Below, piece after piece: positions 1 through 8,551 of a DNA stretch of 64,000 nucleotides (positions are counted from its first letter, which is position 1; each line of letters begins with the position of its first letter). A model generated the notes under the pieces. The model searched no databases. It saw only the letters and a list, made by a program, of their open reading frames with translations, and was not told the DNA's origin. This DNA comes from GCA-2693325 sp036343635 (GTDB lineage: Bacteria; Latescibacterota; UBA2968; UBA8231): assembly GCA_036343635.1 (NCBI GenBank), contig JAYYVF010000017.1, positions 1 through 64,000 of the forward strand. The letters are read 5' to 3'. The position numbers and the translations under genes are program-made.

Positions 1-848
1 CGTACGAGATCTATCCAGAAAAGTGCGCCTAAATCAAGTTCGAATTGCCCAAATTGTCGTTCCAGTTGAGCTCCAGATCCTCCTCGATGGACGGTGCCCC
101 AGTAGCTGGTAATGTCGCCATCCACCAACGTGCTGCTTATACCACTACTTTCTATGATTTCCCGACCAAAGGATGAACCAACTTCAGATACTACCGAAAC
201 ATTACCTCCACGGTCCCAAATTCCTAAAGAAATATTATCCCCAATGCTTTCTACATGCAGTTCACTTAAAGACACATTTGGATTACTCTGCGTTCGGTTA
301 GCTTCAATTCGTATAAATTGAAGCGGTTTCTTATCAAAGTCGACAGTGATTGTATGTTTTGTGTTGAAACTATAACTGGTGCTTCCGTTATAACGTAACG
401 TCCCAGGGATAACCGAGTTTGCATTGTTGAATGAAGGCTCTCCATCTGAAGTCCAGATAGTAAAAAATTCGAGCGGAACACCTGCGGTGGAGAAATGTAG
501 TTCGATTTTTTGGGCAGAGACGACGCGTCCAAGATCAACTTCAATCCAGGCTTCATCTGATGTAGCAGTTAGATTTGGACTCCAAGAAGTTGAGCCATCC
601 CCATCTATAAGTCTAAATGAATTCGATGTATCAGATCCTGACGAACGTATCCCACCGCCAAAATTAGTTGCATTGGCTACTGCATCAATATTTCGTCGAA
701 CTAACCCAGGGCTTAAGCTACCGTTTTCTATGACGAGTGCGTCGCCTGGTAAATCCCAAGCTGCCCAGTCTTTTGAGGAGGTAACCAAAAGCTCTTTACC
801 TTCAATCTGGGACGCAAAGAAAAGTAGTGTTGCGATCAATCGTGACAA
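1..848 (-). CDS. Discoidin-type exported protein, N-terminal part (cut by window edge)
   Basis: The reverse strand is open from a TTG start at 848 (GAGAGAGG five bases upstream) to the window edge, so the C-terminus is missing. A hydrophobic signal segment (LIATLLFFAS) is followed by KDWAAWDLPGDAL, then a discoidin-like module with LIDGDGSTSW and WIEVDLGR, then a second with LVDGDITSYWG and ELDLGALFWIDL. The order and spacing match the protein at 53573-55921 (SWRSWEMPSDL, IIDGDPETFW, VQVDLGR, RIDLGAVFFLDE), so the two are homologues. F5/8 type C modules usually bind carbohydrate or cell surfaces; function here is unknown. An upstream TTG at 863 is an alternative start. Confidence 0.72.
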   Translation of the reverse strand, partial: MSRLIATLLFFASQIEGKELLVTSSKDWAAWDLPGDALVIENGSLSPGLVRRNIDAVANATNFGGGIRSSGSDTSNSFRLIDGDGSTSWSPNLTATSDEAWIEVDLGRVVSAQKIELHFSTAGVPLEFFTIWTSDGEPSFNNANSVIPGTLRYNGSTSYSFNTKHTITVDFDKKPLQFIRIEANRTQSNPNVSLSELHVESIGDNISLGIWDRGGNVSVVSEVGSSFGREIIESSGISSTLVDGDITSYWGTVHRGGSGAQLERQFGQFELDLGALFWIDLV

Positions 849-918
849 GCTGGCCTCTCTCAATGCTAAGATGGCTCAATGCTTAGATATTAGATTCCTA
901 TTCGCCTGTAATATACCA

Positions 919-2022
919 TTAACGCACACGACCCCGAGCAGCAACGCGCCAGATGTCAATTAGTTCCTCATCTCGCAAAACGTACAGGTTGTCATGTAGA
1001 TTTACTGTGGTGCAGCCATGCCCCGGAATAAATTCTATTAAATCTCCAAGAGATAAATCGGTGCACGGACCGTCTTTAGTGAGGAGGCGTCCGTGCTCTT
1101 CTGACAATGCGTGACATACCAGGTCAGGACGATTCTTTACAATGGGGAATCCATGTTCAGGGGTTACAGATTTTAAGCCAGCATCCGTTATGACCTGTTC
1201 GGGTGTTGGTCTGCTGCACACCATGGTGAGCAAACTAAGTGCCTGTTTGAAACCGAGTTCAAGACGTCCGTATGCGGCGTCCATCAAAGCGTATGAGCCC
1301 GCCTGGACCTCAGTTATTCCGTCAAATTGAGTACTAATATAATAATCTCCGGTAGCAGAAGATGAACAGATGTCAACATTGATTCCCAACGATTCTATGT
1401 CAGCACGCACGTCAACAAGGCGTTGCAAACAAACTCGTGCGCCCTCTTCTCTCTCTGTCACATTTTCTAAATCGACTACATGGCCTTCGTAGCCCATGAT
1501 ACCGTCAAAGCGAATATTCTTAGCCTCATCAGCTTGTCTAGCTAATGATGTAGCTTGTTCTCCAGGTGTTACACCACAGCGATTATGGCCTATGTTGACC
1601 TCGATTAATACACGTGGTTTTACTCCTTCCAACCCTGCAGCTGCATCTATTATTGAGAGGTTTTTTGGATCGTCTACTGCGACGATTATATCGCATTTCT
1701 TGGCCAACTCCACGAGTCGTGATATTTTTCGGGACCCAACGACTTCATTGGCAATCAGTATATCTTGTATTCCCGCCTCGGCCATCACTTCTGCCTCGCT
1801 AAGCTTTGCGCATGTAATACCGATGGCTCCGGCTGTTAATTGCATCTTGGCAATTTCAGGAGTTTTGTGCGATTTACTGTGAGGGCGGAGATTTTTGTTG
1901 GCTTTGCGAAAATGGTCGGCCATTTTCCCTATGTTATATTCGAGTGCCTCGATATCGACCAACAGGACAGGAGTGTCGATTTCACTTTTTTTAATTCCGA
2001 TTTGTTCGGTTGGATTTGACAA
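919..2022 (-). CDS. D-threonine aldolase / D-serine dehydratase-like PLP enzyme
   Basis: A fold-type III PLP enzyme of 367 residues, the usual family length. The alanine-racemase-like N-terminal barrel carries RPHSKSHKTPE, with Lys50 the expected Schiff-base lysine. The C-terminal domain ends with PGHGCTTVNLHD; His335 and Cys337 match the metal-binding His-x-Cys of D-serine dehydratase (Asp is commoner in D-threonine aldolase). It probably cleaves or deaminates a D-beta-hydroxy amino acid in the cytoplasm. It lies 34 bp downstream of the LarA-like gene on the same strand, consistent with an operon for hydroxy-acid or D-amino-acid use. The exact substrate cannot be read from sequence. Confidence 0.85.
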   Translation of the reverse strand: MSNPTEQIGIKKSEIDTPVLLVDIEALEYNIGKMADHFRKANKNLRPHSKSHKTPEIAKMQLTAGAIGITCAKLSEAEVMAEAGIQDILIANEVVGSRKISRLVELAKKCDIIVAVDDPKNLSIIDAAAGLEGVKPRVLIEVNIGHNRCGVTPGEQATSLARQADEAKNIRFDGIMGYEGHVVDLENVTEREEGARVCLQRLVDVRADIESLGINVDICSSSATGDYYISTQFDGITEVQAGSYALMDAAYGRLELGFKQALSLLTMVCSRPTPEQVITDAGLKSVTPEHGFPIVKNRPDLVCHALSEEHGRLLTKDGPCTDLSLGDLIEFIPGHGCTTVNLHDNLYVLRDEELIDIWRVAARGRVR

Positions 2023-2056
2023 ACGTAAGTAACCTCAGAGAAATGTTGAAAAAATA

Positions 2057-3316
2057 TCAAAAGTGAGTTGGTAGGTCGTCATTCTCATCAAATTGCATGT
2101 CAGCGGGGGGCTCAACGATAGCCAGATCTTTTCGTTTTTCTACCTCTGGTAGATAAGCTTCGGAAACCATGAGCTCTCCAAGATCCAACGTGTTATGAAT
2201 GCGTAGGATTCGCTCCTCACCACTTTCTCGTAATCCCACAGTTTCCAGTGCTTTTTGAATACATATTCGGTCAGTGTCAAAATACAGGGGGATATGCGCG
2301 CCCGACGGATGATTTCCAGTCATGCAATTTATATAGGTGATTTCGCGGTCCATTTCGTCTATAGCTCTTCGGTGAGCATATTCTGCGGTTCCGATACCAG
2401 AAGCATTTCCATGCGTTTCAGGGGTTAATCCGCGGACGAGAATACGGGTAACCTTAGGAAATTCTTTTTCAGCAGCATGATTGTCGTGAAATTTGCGTCC
2501 TACAACGTTTGTATCCATGCCCGCACCAGAGATGTTTTTTCCAATAGCATCGACGATGAGTAGGTCTACCGAGTCGAAGGGCAGACGAGGCATCCACTCT
2601 TTGGCCTTAATCAATAATTCTTTCTCCCGATCAACGAATTCTTCAGGAGCAACAGCTTTGAGTAATGCGGTTTTGTCATACTGGTTTTCGACAATTGCCA
2701 GACCCATGAGGACGCCACACTGTTCGATAACCTTTTGTCCGACAGAACGAATGATTCGATCGAAACTGTAATGGACTATAGCTTGGTGATATAGTGCTGC
2801 ACCGCGATGCTTGCCAAGTCCAATAAGCATCATTTTATGAAGGCCGCTCTCTATTTCACCGACAAAATCAGTGTGTGGCTTAATACGGCCTACCACTACG
2901 ACGTGATCGGCTTCGTAAGCAAATTTATCAAAAAAGACAGGAACACCGTCCTCAGTCTCTCCAATTTGCACGGTGTCCATACTCGATTTAATGGGTGCAC
3001 CCACGTATTCTTCGGTTACGCCGTACCCTTCAATAATTTCCTGTTGAGCTTGCGCTATCCCACCTCCGTGACTGCCCATGGCGGGAACGAGGAAGGGATT
3101 TAATCCTAAAGACTTAAATTCTTCAACCAAACACTTTGTGATCAGAGCGATATTATTAATGCCTCGGCTACCGACAGATATGGCGACACTTTCACCTGGT
3201 TTAATTTTTTGCTCTAATTTCATTTCGGCTACTTCTTGCCGCACGATTCCAGGAATATCTTCGACGATTGGGGCATCAAAATGTTGGCTAATGCGTAGCA
3301 TGCGTGGTAGTGACAT
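2057..3316 (-). CDS. LarA/DUF2088-family protein (lactate-racemase-like)
   Basis: 419 residues. The N-terminal half has the family signatures VGSRG (about residue 48) and PAMGSHGG (about 78), followed by GRIKPHTDF and GLGKHRGA, where LarA enzymes keep cofactor- and substrate-binding Lys and His residues. LarA proteins racemise alpha-hydroxy acids with a nickel-pincer nucleotide, but many DUF2088 members have other or unknown substrates. No larB, larC or larE lies in the window, so nickel-pincer dependence is not established. It is 23 bp from the alcohol dehydrogenase gene upstream and 34 bp from the PLP enzyme downstream, which suggests co-transcription. Confidence 0.75.
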   Translation of the reverse strand: MSLPRMLRISQHFDAPIVEDIPGIVRQEVAEMKLEQKIKPGESVAISVGSRGINNIALITKCLVEEFKSLGLNPFLVPAMGSHGGGIAQAQQEIIEGYGVTEEYVGAPIKSSMDTVQIGETEDGVPVFFDKFAYEADHVVVVGRIKPHTDFVGEIESGLHKMMLIGLGKHRGAALYHQAIVHYSFDRIIRSVGQKVIEQCGVLMGLAIVENQYDKTALLKAVAPEEFVDREKELLIKAKEWMPRLPFDSVDLLIVDAIGKNISGAGMDTNVVGRKFHDNHAAEKEFPKVTRILVRGLTPETHGNASGIGTAEYAHRRAIDEMDREITYINCMTGNHPSGAHIPLYFDTDRICIQKALETVGLRESGEERILRIHNTLDLGELMVSEAYLPEVEKRKDLAIVEPPADMQFDENDDLPTHF

Positions 3317-3339
3317 TGCTTATTGTCCTCTGACTAAGT

Positions 3340-4512
3340 TTAAATGGCTCGGTTAAAAATAGCTTCTATGTCAGAACGCTGGGTTTTGCGTGGATTTACA
3401 CTGACGTTACCGCTATCCATGGTTGCATTACTGAGTTGACGAATACCGGATTTTTTTACTCCGCATTCGCCCAGACTTTTTGGTATTTGTAGGTCTTCGT
3501 TCAATGTCCAGACGTAGTCAATAGCAGTCTCGGCTGCTTCTCGTGTTGAAAGGCCGGAAGTATCCGCTCCAAGAGCGTTGGCAATGGTGCCGAACTTCTG
3601 GATGCGAGCTGGCATGTTGAATTCCATTACGTAAGGCAACAAAATTGCGTTGGCCAGGCCGTGGTGAACTCCGTATTGGGCTCCTGTCGGATGTGACATA
3701 GCGTGGACGTTACCCAGGCGTGTTTGAGAAAAAGCCATTCCCGCCAGCATGGATGCAATCAACATGTTTTCCGTAGCTTGCATTTCATAGTCGTTAGAGC
3801 AAGCAAGCAGCAAGTTATCACCAATTAGAGAGATGGCTTGTAGCGAAAAGGCTTCTGTGATTGGCGTGGACAGAAGGTTTGTATAACTCTCGATAGCGTG
3901 TGTCAGGGCATCCATCCCGGTGGGGCCGCCGACAGACAAAGGAAGGGACACGCAAAGCTCTGGGTCGAGAATTCCTACTAAAGGTGCAATTTTCCAGCTA
4001 ATCACCGGATCTTTATTTTGTGTCTTAGGGTTGGTTAGTACGGCAAATGGGGTCACTTCACTCCCGGTTCCATACGTGGTCGCAACACAGTACAAGGGAG
4101 GGATGTTTTTTGTAATTTTGTTCGGACCTAGATAACGGTCAATACGCCCTCCGTGAGAGGCTACTACGCCAATCATTTTGGCAACGTCCATAGCGGACCC
4201 TCCGCCAATGGCCAGAATAGAGGTGCAATTACCTTTTTGGTATTGTTTAGCACCCGCATGCACGCATTTGGCGGGAGGATTTGGGAGTGCTCCGACAAAT
4301 AGAGAATAGGGCACGGCATGTTCGTTTAGTACCTGTAGTACGGTGTCCACTACGCCTGCTTTAACTAAGCCAACGTCTGTTACGATGAGCGGACGTGTTC
4401 CCTCAATTAATTCGGGTAGCTTTTTTCTGGATCCTACTCCATGTATGACTCGCGTAGGAATCTGTATGTCGTGATCTGTGGAAAACCCCATAACCGGTCT
4501 CGTGTTTCTCAT
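3340..4512 (-). CDS. Iron-containing alcohol dehydrogenase
   Basis: A group III (FucO/lactaldehyde-reductase-like) dehydrogenase of 390 residues that interconverts alcohols and aldehydes with NAD(P). It has the dinucleotide motif GGGSAMDVAK (about 103-112), the family motif TYGTGSEVTPF, and the four expected metal ligands Asp201 and His205 (GMDALTHAIE), His270 (VHAMSHPTG) and His284 (VHHGLANA), with FucO-like spacing. It is the first gene of a three-gene minus-strand cluster with the LarA-like and PLP genes, suggesting catabolism of a hydroxy acid, aldehyde or diol. Substrate unknown. Confidence 0.9.
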   Translation of the reverse strand: MRNTRPVMGFSTDHDIQIPTRVIHGVGSRKKLPELIEGTRPLIVTDVGLVKAGVVDTVLQVLNEHAVPYSLFVGALPNPPAKCVHAGAKQYQKGNCTSILAIGGGSAMDVAKMIGVVASHGGRIDRYLGPNKITKNIPPLYCVATTYGTGSEVTPFAVLTNPKTQNKDPVISWKIAPLVGILDPELCVSLPLSVGGPTGMDALTHAIESYTNLLSTPITEAFSLQAISLIGDNLLLACSNDYEMQATENMLIASMLAGMAFSQTRLGNVHAMSHPTGAQYGVHHGLANAILLPYVMEFNMPARIQKFGTIANALGADTSGLSTREAAETAIDYVWTLNEDLQIPKSLGECGVKKSGIRQLSNATMDSGNVSVNPRKTQRSDIEAIFNRAI

Positions 4513-4604
4513 GATTCGATCGTCTAAATAAGATTGATCAATTAGCTACGTCCCTGAATGTATGTCAAGCTATTTTACTCTGAAGAGGCCTGCAACAAGC
4601 CCTA

Positions 4605-6140
4605 TTAGATGCCAGATTCAAAGGCGCATAGGGACTCAATTAAACTTTGAGGCTTATGGTCCTTTGGCACTAAGTCCACGCTGATTCCATACTCTATTGC
4701 TTTTTCATTGGTAGTAGGCCCCATACAGGCAATATGCGCTGTAGCGAATATCTTGGTTCGGAGTACTTCATCTACAATCTTGAACATATTTTGAATCGTT
4801 GATGGGCTTGTGAAGACGATCCAATCCATTAGGCCTGTTTTTAAAGGATTGGGCAAAATCAGTTCGGAGGGGTCAGGTGGTATGTTCTGGTAGGCTACCA
4901 CGCGATTTACGTGCGCTGCTCGTTGACCAAGTGCCTCCACGACATGAGTACGTCCTAGGTCGGAGCTTGGGAACAGTATTCGGGCATTTTTTATTGTTAG
5001 GGGTTCAAAGGCAGCTACGATTCCTTCTTGATTGCTTTGTTTCGCTTCCAAATCGGTAAGTAGACCGAATTTACTAACAGCCTTACTGGTAGCAGGACCG
5101 ATGGTCATTATTTTAATGTTATTTAAAACTCGAGCGTCTAAGCCATGAAAATTTAGACGCTTAAAGAAAAAGTTGACTCCATTGGCACTAGTGAATAACA
5201 GCCAATCGTAGGTTTTTAATTCGCTAATAGCTTGGTCCAACGGTTCAGGATCTTGGGGTGAAATCAGCTTGATCATAGGAACGGTGAAGACGTCTGCACC
5301 GAGATCTATTAACCCCTGAGCTAAATCTAAAGCCTGCTCACGACGTCTGGTGATCATTACTCGACGTCCCTGTAGCGGGTATTTGATATCAAAGCGTAGT
5401 TTTTGTTGAATGGAAACAGCCGATCCTACAACAATCAGGGCAGGCGATTTGATAGCTGAATTAGCAGCTAATTCAGCTAAGTCGGAAAGTTGGCCGGATA
5501 CGTTCCGTTGAATTGATGTTGTACCCGATTGTATAACAGCAGCCGGGGTTTTCGGATCTTTTCCTTCCTGAATTAGTGTATCACAAATGGTTTTGATCTT
5601 TCGTATACCCATAAAGATCACCAGCGTAGCGTCGAGACGGGCTAGTTTGGGCCAATCGACATCAGAACATCCTTTATCTGGATCTTCATGGCCAGTCACT
5701 AGCACAGCAGCGGAGGCAAGGCCTCTATGGGTTAAGGGGACACCTGCGGCTGCGGTAACGCCTACGGCTGCAGAAACACCGGGTATTACTTCGAATGGTA
5801 TCCCGGCATTGTGTAGTGCGATTCCTTCTTCTGCACCTCTACCGAATACAAAGGGATCGCCTCCTTTTAATCGAACGACGCAATGTCCTTGCTTAGCATG
5901 TTTTATCAGCAGGTCATTAATTTCTTCCTGACTTTGACTCGGTTGACCGCCTCGTTTTCCCACATTGATCCTTTGGGAATGAGAAGGAGCAAAGGATAGA
6001 ATGCGTTCGTCCACTAAAGTATCGTACAATACACTGTCAGCTTGGGCTAGGCAGCTTTGCCCTCGCAGCGTAAGTAACTGAGGGTTCCCGGGACCTGCGC
6101 CGACAATATAAACTTTACCTGTTTTTGAAGATCTATTCAC
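4605..6140 (-). CDS. cobA-hemD: Uroporphyrinogen-III C-methyltransferase / uroporphyrinogen-III synthase fusion
   Basis: A 511-residue bifunctional enzyme. Residues about 8-250 are a SUMT/CobA methyltransferase (VGAGPGNPQLLTLRG, VVRLKGGDPFVFGRG, PLTHRG), which makes precorrin-2 with SAM. Residues about 262-505 are HemD (VMITRRREQA, LLFTSANGVNFF, DWIVFTSPSTIQN), which cyclises hydroxymethylbilane to uroporphyrinogen III. The start overlaps the end of hemC by 4 bp, so the two are translationally coupled and run consecutive steps. The fusion occurs in several anaerobe-rich and FCB lineages and channels tetrapyrrole toward siroheme or cobalamin. Confidence 0.95.
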   Translation of the reverse strand: MNRSSKTGKVYIVGAGPGNPQLLTLRGQSCLAQADSVLYDTLVDERILSFAPSHSQRINVGKRGGQPSQSQEEINDLLIKHAKQGHCVVRLKGGDPFVFGRGAEEGIALHNAGIPFEVIPGVSAAVGVTAAAGVPLTHRGLASAAVLVTGHEDPDKGCSDVDWPKLARLDATLVIFMGIRKIKTICDTLIQEGKDPKTPAAVIQSGTTSIQRNVSGQLSDLAELAANSAIKSPALIVVGSAVSIQQKLRFDIKYPLQGRRVMITRRREQALDLAQGLIDLGADVFTVPMIKLISPQDPEPLDQAISELKTYDWLLFTSANGVNFFFKRLNFHGLDARVLNNIKIMTIGPATSKAVSKFGLLTDLEAKQSNQEGIVAAFEPLTIKNARILFPSSDLGRTHVVEALGQRAAHVNRVVAYQNIPPDPSELILPNPLKTGLMDWIVFTSPSTIQNMFKIVDEVLRTKIFATAHIACMGPTTNEKAIEYGISVDLVPKDHKPQSLIESLCAFESGI

Positions 6141-7048
6141 GGTGTTGTTTCAATCAAGTGATCGGCACCCTGCTTTATCAAGGACTGGGCCACCTCTGTA
6201 GCTACTTTTTCAGGCTCTGTTGTAGGACCGTTGGCGGTAGCGTGCAGTATCCGCTGGCCCTTGAGGTCACCCACGCGTCCATCCATCAGCAAGAGCCCGT
6301 CTTCTTCTCGCGCCCACGCAGCTATGGGAGAGTGGCACCCACCACGAAGTAAACGCAACAGCTTACGTTCGGCCGTAACCGCCGTAAAGGTTTTGTTGTC
6401 GTTAAGTTCGGCAATCAAGGCATAGGATGGATGGTCTCGTAACATCTGTAAGCCAATGGCCCCTTGTCCGGCTGCGGGCAACATTTCTTCTGTCGTTAGA
6501 TAACAGTTTATGCGGGCATTCCATTTTAAGCGGTGTAGGCCTGCAGCTGCCAAAATCACCGCTTCATAATCGCCTTCCGTTACCCGCTTAATTCGGGTGT
6601 CGAGATTTCCCCGAATATCCTGTACGTTGAGGTCGGGCCGGAGGGCCCGTAGCTGGGCCTGCCTTCGAGCACTTCCGGTACCAATTTTTGCACCCATTGG
6701 GAGACCAACTATATTTTGTATTGCGGAATCCGCGATGATTACGTCCCTCACGTCTTCGCGTTGGGGGGTCGCGACCAAATACAATTCGGGCGCGAATTGA
6801 CTGGGTAAATCTTTTAAGCTGTGTACTGCGACGTCGATACGCTTCTCAATTAGAGCTTTCTCTAATTGTTTTGTGAATACGCCCTGTCCGCCCATACCCC
6901 GCAACGACCCAGTCTGAACGTCGCCGGTAGTCCGGATTGTTTCTATATCAGATTGAATATTAGGGGCCAAAGCAGACAATTGTCCGGCAATTTGCCTTGT
7001 TTGAGCCAGAGCTAGTTCGCTACCCCGGGTGCCTATAACAATTTTCAA
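6137..7048 (-). CDS. hemC: Hydroxymethylbilane synthase (porphobilinogen deaminase)
   Basis: A 303-residue cytoplasmic enzyme that condenses four porphobilinogens into hydroxymethylbilane. It has GTRGSELALAQT at the N-terminus, the catalytic Asp80 in HSLKDLP, the Arg-rich GTGSARRQAQL, and Cys238 in LLRGGCHSP, the dipyrromethane cofactor attachment site. Length is normal and no key residue is missing. It overlaps the downstream cobA-hemD fusion by 4 bp. The 250-bp gap upstream must contain the promoter, which I could not define. Confidence 0.96.
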   Translation of the reverse strand: MKIVIGTRGSELALAQTRQIAGQLSALAPNIQSDIETIRTTGDVQTGSLRGMGGQGVFTKQLEKALIEKRIDVAVHSLKDLPSQFAPELYLVATPQREDVRDVIIADSAIQNIVGLPMGAKIGTGSARRQAQLRALRPDLNVQDIRGNLDTRIKRVTEGDYEAVILAAAGLHRLKWNARINCYLTTEEMLPAAGQGAIGLQMLRDHPSYALIAELNDNKTFTAVTAERKLLRLLRGGCHSPIAAWAREEDGLLLMDGRVGDLKGQRILHATANGPTTEPEKVATEVAQSLIKQGADHLIETTP

Positions 7049-7234
7049 ATTTTTAATCTCTACTTTTGCAGTTGGTTAGATGTCGAAGAATATAGGAAAG
7101 CCGTATACCCTTGCAAGTTCCGGTAAGGAATTGTTCCAAAACAAAAGATATGATGTATTACGTTGGGAACTATTAGTAATTAGTAATTCGGTAACAAAAA
7201 GAGGAGCGGGTTGGGTGTTGTAGTCGCTATGAAT

Positions 7235-7269
7235 AAAAAAAGGGCGATGCGCTTAAAAGCGCCTCGCCC
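7235..7269 (-). terminator. Rho-independent terminator of the TorF-like gene
   Basis: A hairpin with arms GGGCGA-N-GCGCTT and AAGCGC-N-TCGCCC spans 7242-7269. On the minus strand it is followed by a seven-T run (the A run at 7235-7241). It starts 30 bp past the stop codon of the gene at 7299-7904. Confidence 0.85.
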
Positions 7270-7298
7270 AACAACAGGTACTATCTAACCATCAAATC

Positions 7299-7904
7299 TT
7301 AGAAGGTTTTACCAATCATTACCATATTTCCTTTTACATCAGGATTGATTTGGTATGAGGCAAAGTAGGCACCTTGAGAAGCATTGATGCCAATCAAAGC
7401 TAACATCGGATCTCCATCTGATGTGTATTTCTCGTTACCGAGACCCAAGCTCAAACTGACGTCGGCATCTCCCATTTGACCCATAGCGTAACCGAGTTCC
7501 ACCCATAGGTCTGAATTACCGTTTAATACGTCTACTGCAACTGCAGCGCTTAGATCGCCCGACTCATACGTAGCCATGACTTCGATGAGATGGTCACCAA
7601 CACTGAAAAGGTCGTTGAAACTATCTGTATAATCGGTGATTGTTAGGCCCACAGGTCCGGCATCAAGGCTAACATAAAGATCTGTTTCCGAGGCGTCTCC
7701 CATCATGCTTTGGGAAACCCAGGTCCCTATTTCGACGGATCCCGTTGAATAATTAATGCTGGGCTGTACGGCCATGCCGCCGGGTTGCTGAGCGCCACGC
7801 CAGAGATACCGGCTAACCACGTCCGCGCTGACATTTACTTCAGCAAAGGCCTGAGCGGCCAAGCCCGTTAACAAGACTGCAGAAAGAATAATCTTTCTCA
7901 TCAT
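7299..7904 (-). CDS. TorF-family putative porin (Gcw_chp type)
   Basis: 201 residues starting with a clear Sec signal (MMRKIILSAVLLTGLAAQAFA). The mature part opens with VNVSADVVSRYLWRGAQ, the hallmark of the Gcw_chp/TorF outer-membrane family, and continues as alternating amphipathic beta strands ending in IGKTF with a terminal Phe. It is shorter than many members. A strong ribosome-binding site (GGAGGAGC) precedes the ATG. It stands alone, with its own terminator and a 280-bp upstream gap. Proximity to the ammonium module may hint at nitrogen-related solute uptake, but this is only inference. Confidence 0.8.
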   Translation of the reverse strand: MMRKIILSAVLLTGLAAQAFAEVNVSADVVSRYLWRGAQQPGGMAVQPSINYSTGSVEIGTWVSQSMMGDASETDLYVSLDAGPVGLTITDYTDSFNDLFSVGDHLIEVMATYESGDLSAAVAVDVLNGNSDLWVELGYAMGQMGDADVSLSLGLGNEKYTSDGDPMLALIGINASQGAYFASYQINPDVKGNMVMIGKTF

Positions 7905-8067
7905 AGCTCCTCCAAAAATAAAGTAAAAGTTAATTCAAACCTTATTCGGTTTTGAATTTGTAACACATTCCAGATATATAATGATGTTGCTATTTTGTCG
8001 CAAGTGGTTTTTTATTATGGAGTTAAGGCCTCTATGGAGCCTTGAGCGTTAATCAAAAACCACTGCG

Positions 8068-8108
8068 GGTAGCTGGCGGCGACTCCTCGCAGAGCGCCGC
8101 CAGCTACC
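8068..8108 (-). terminator. Strong GC-rich hairpin downstream of the PII gene, probable terminator
   Basis: A perfect 14-bp inverted repeat (GGTAGCTGGCGGCG, 8068-8081; complement 8095-8108) encloses a 13-nt loop. It lies 77 bp beyond the PII stop. On the minus strand a TTTTT run follows about nine bases after the stem, which fits a terminator of the amt-PII transcript, though the T run is not directly attached. A structural role in the TorF upstream region is the alternative. Confidence 0.5.
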
Positions 8109-8184
8109 GGACAAACTCACTGCAAGCCACCATAGCTTTTTATCTTGCAACAGTGAGTGGGCCCGGAATCAGGATATAGTGGAC

Positions 8185-8523
8185 TTATAGAGCGTTTTCT
8201 GCTGTCTCACCGGTACGAATACGCACTGCTTCCTGAATCGCGGAACAAAATACCTTACCGTCACCTGCTTTTCCCGTTTTTGCAGCCTCAACAACGGCGT
8301 TTACGACTTTTTCTTTATCGTTGTCTGGCACGACCAATTCAATTTTTAACTTGGGTACAAAATCGATCGTGTACTCTGCGCCGCGGTAAATTTCCTGGTG
8401 TCCACCCTGGCGTCCGAACCCACGTATTTCCGATACGGACATACCCGATACGCCCACTTCCTTAAGTGATTTTTGGACGTCACTGAGCGACGAGGGGCGT
8501 AGAAATGCTTCTATTTTTAACAT
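8185..8523 (-). CDS. glnK: Nitrogen regulatory protein PII (GlnB/GlnK)
   Basis: A 112-residue trimeric signal protein that senses 2-oxoglutarate and ATP/ADP and, beside an ammonium transporter, typically plugs it. The T-loop reads GRQGGHQEIYRGAEY, with Tyr51 at the uridylylation site, and the C-terminal signature is TGKAGDGK. It lies 28 bp downstream of amt on the same strand with a good AGGGAGA ribosome-binding site, so it is almost certainly co-transcribed from the sigma-54 promoter before amt. The genetic linkage favours GlnK over GlnB. Confidence 0.95.
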   Translation of the reverse strand: MLKIEAFLRPSSLSDVQKSLKEVGVSGMSVSEIRGFGRQGGHQEIYRGAEYTIDFVPKLKIELVVPDNDKEKVVNAVVEAAKTGKAGDGKVFCSAIQEAVRIRTGETAENAL

Positions 8524-8551
8524 TGATGTGTCTCCCTAAATTTTGTCGTGT

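Noticed and set aside
424..963. 179-residue plus-strand ORF opposite the truncated discoidin gene
   Set aside because: The minus strand carries clear signal and discoidin motifs; the plus ORF has no recognisable features and runs into the next gene.
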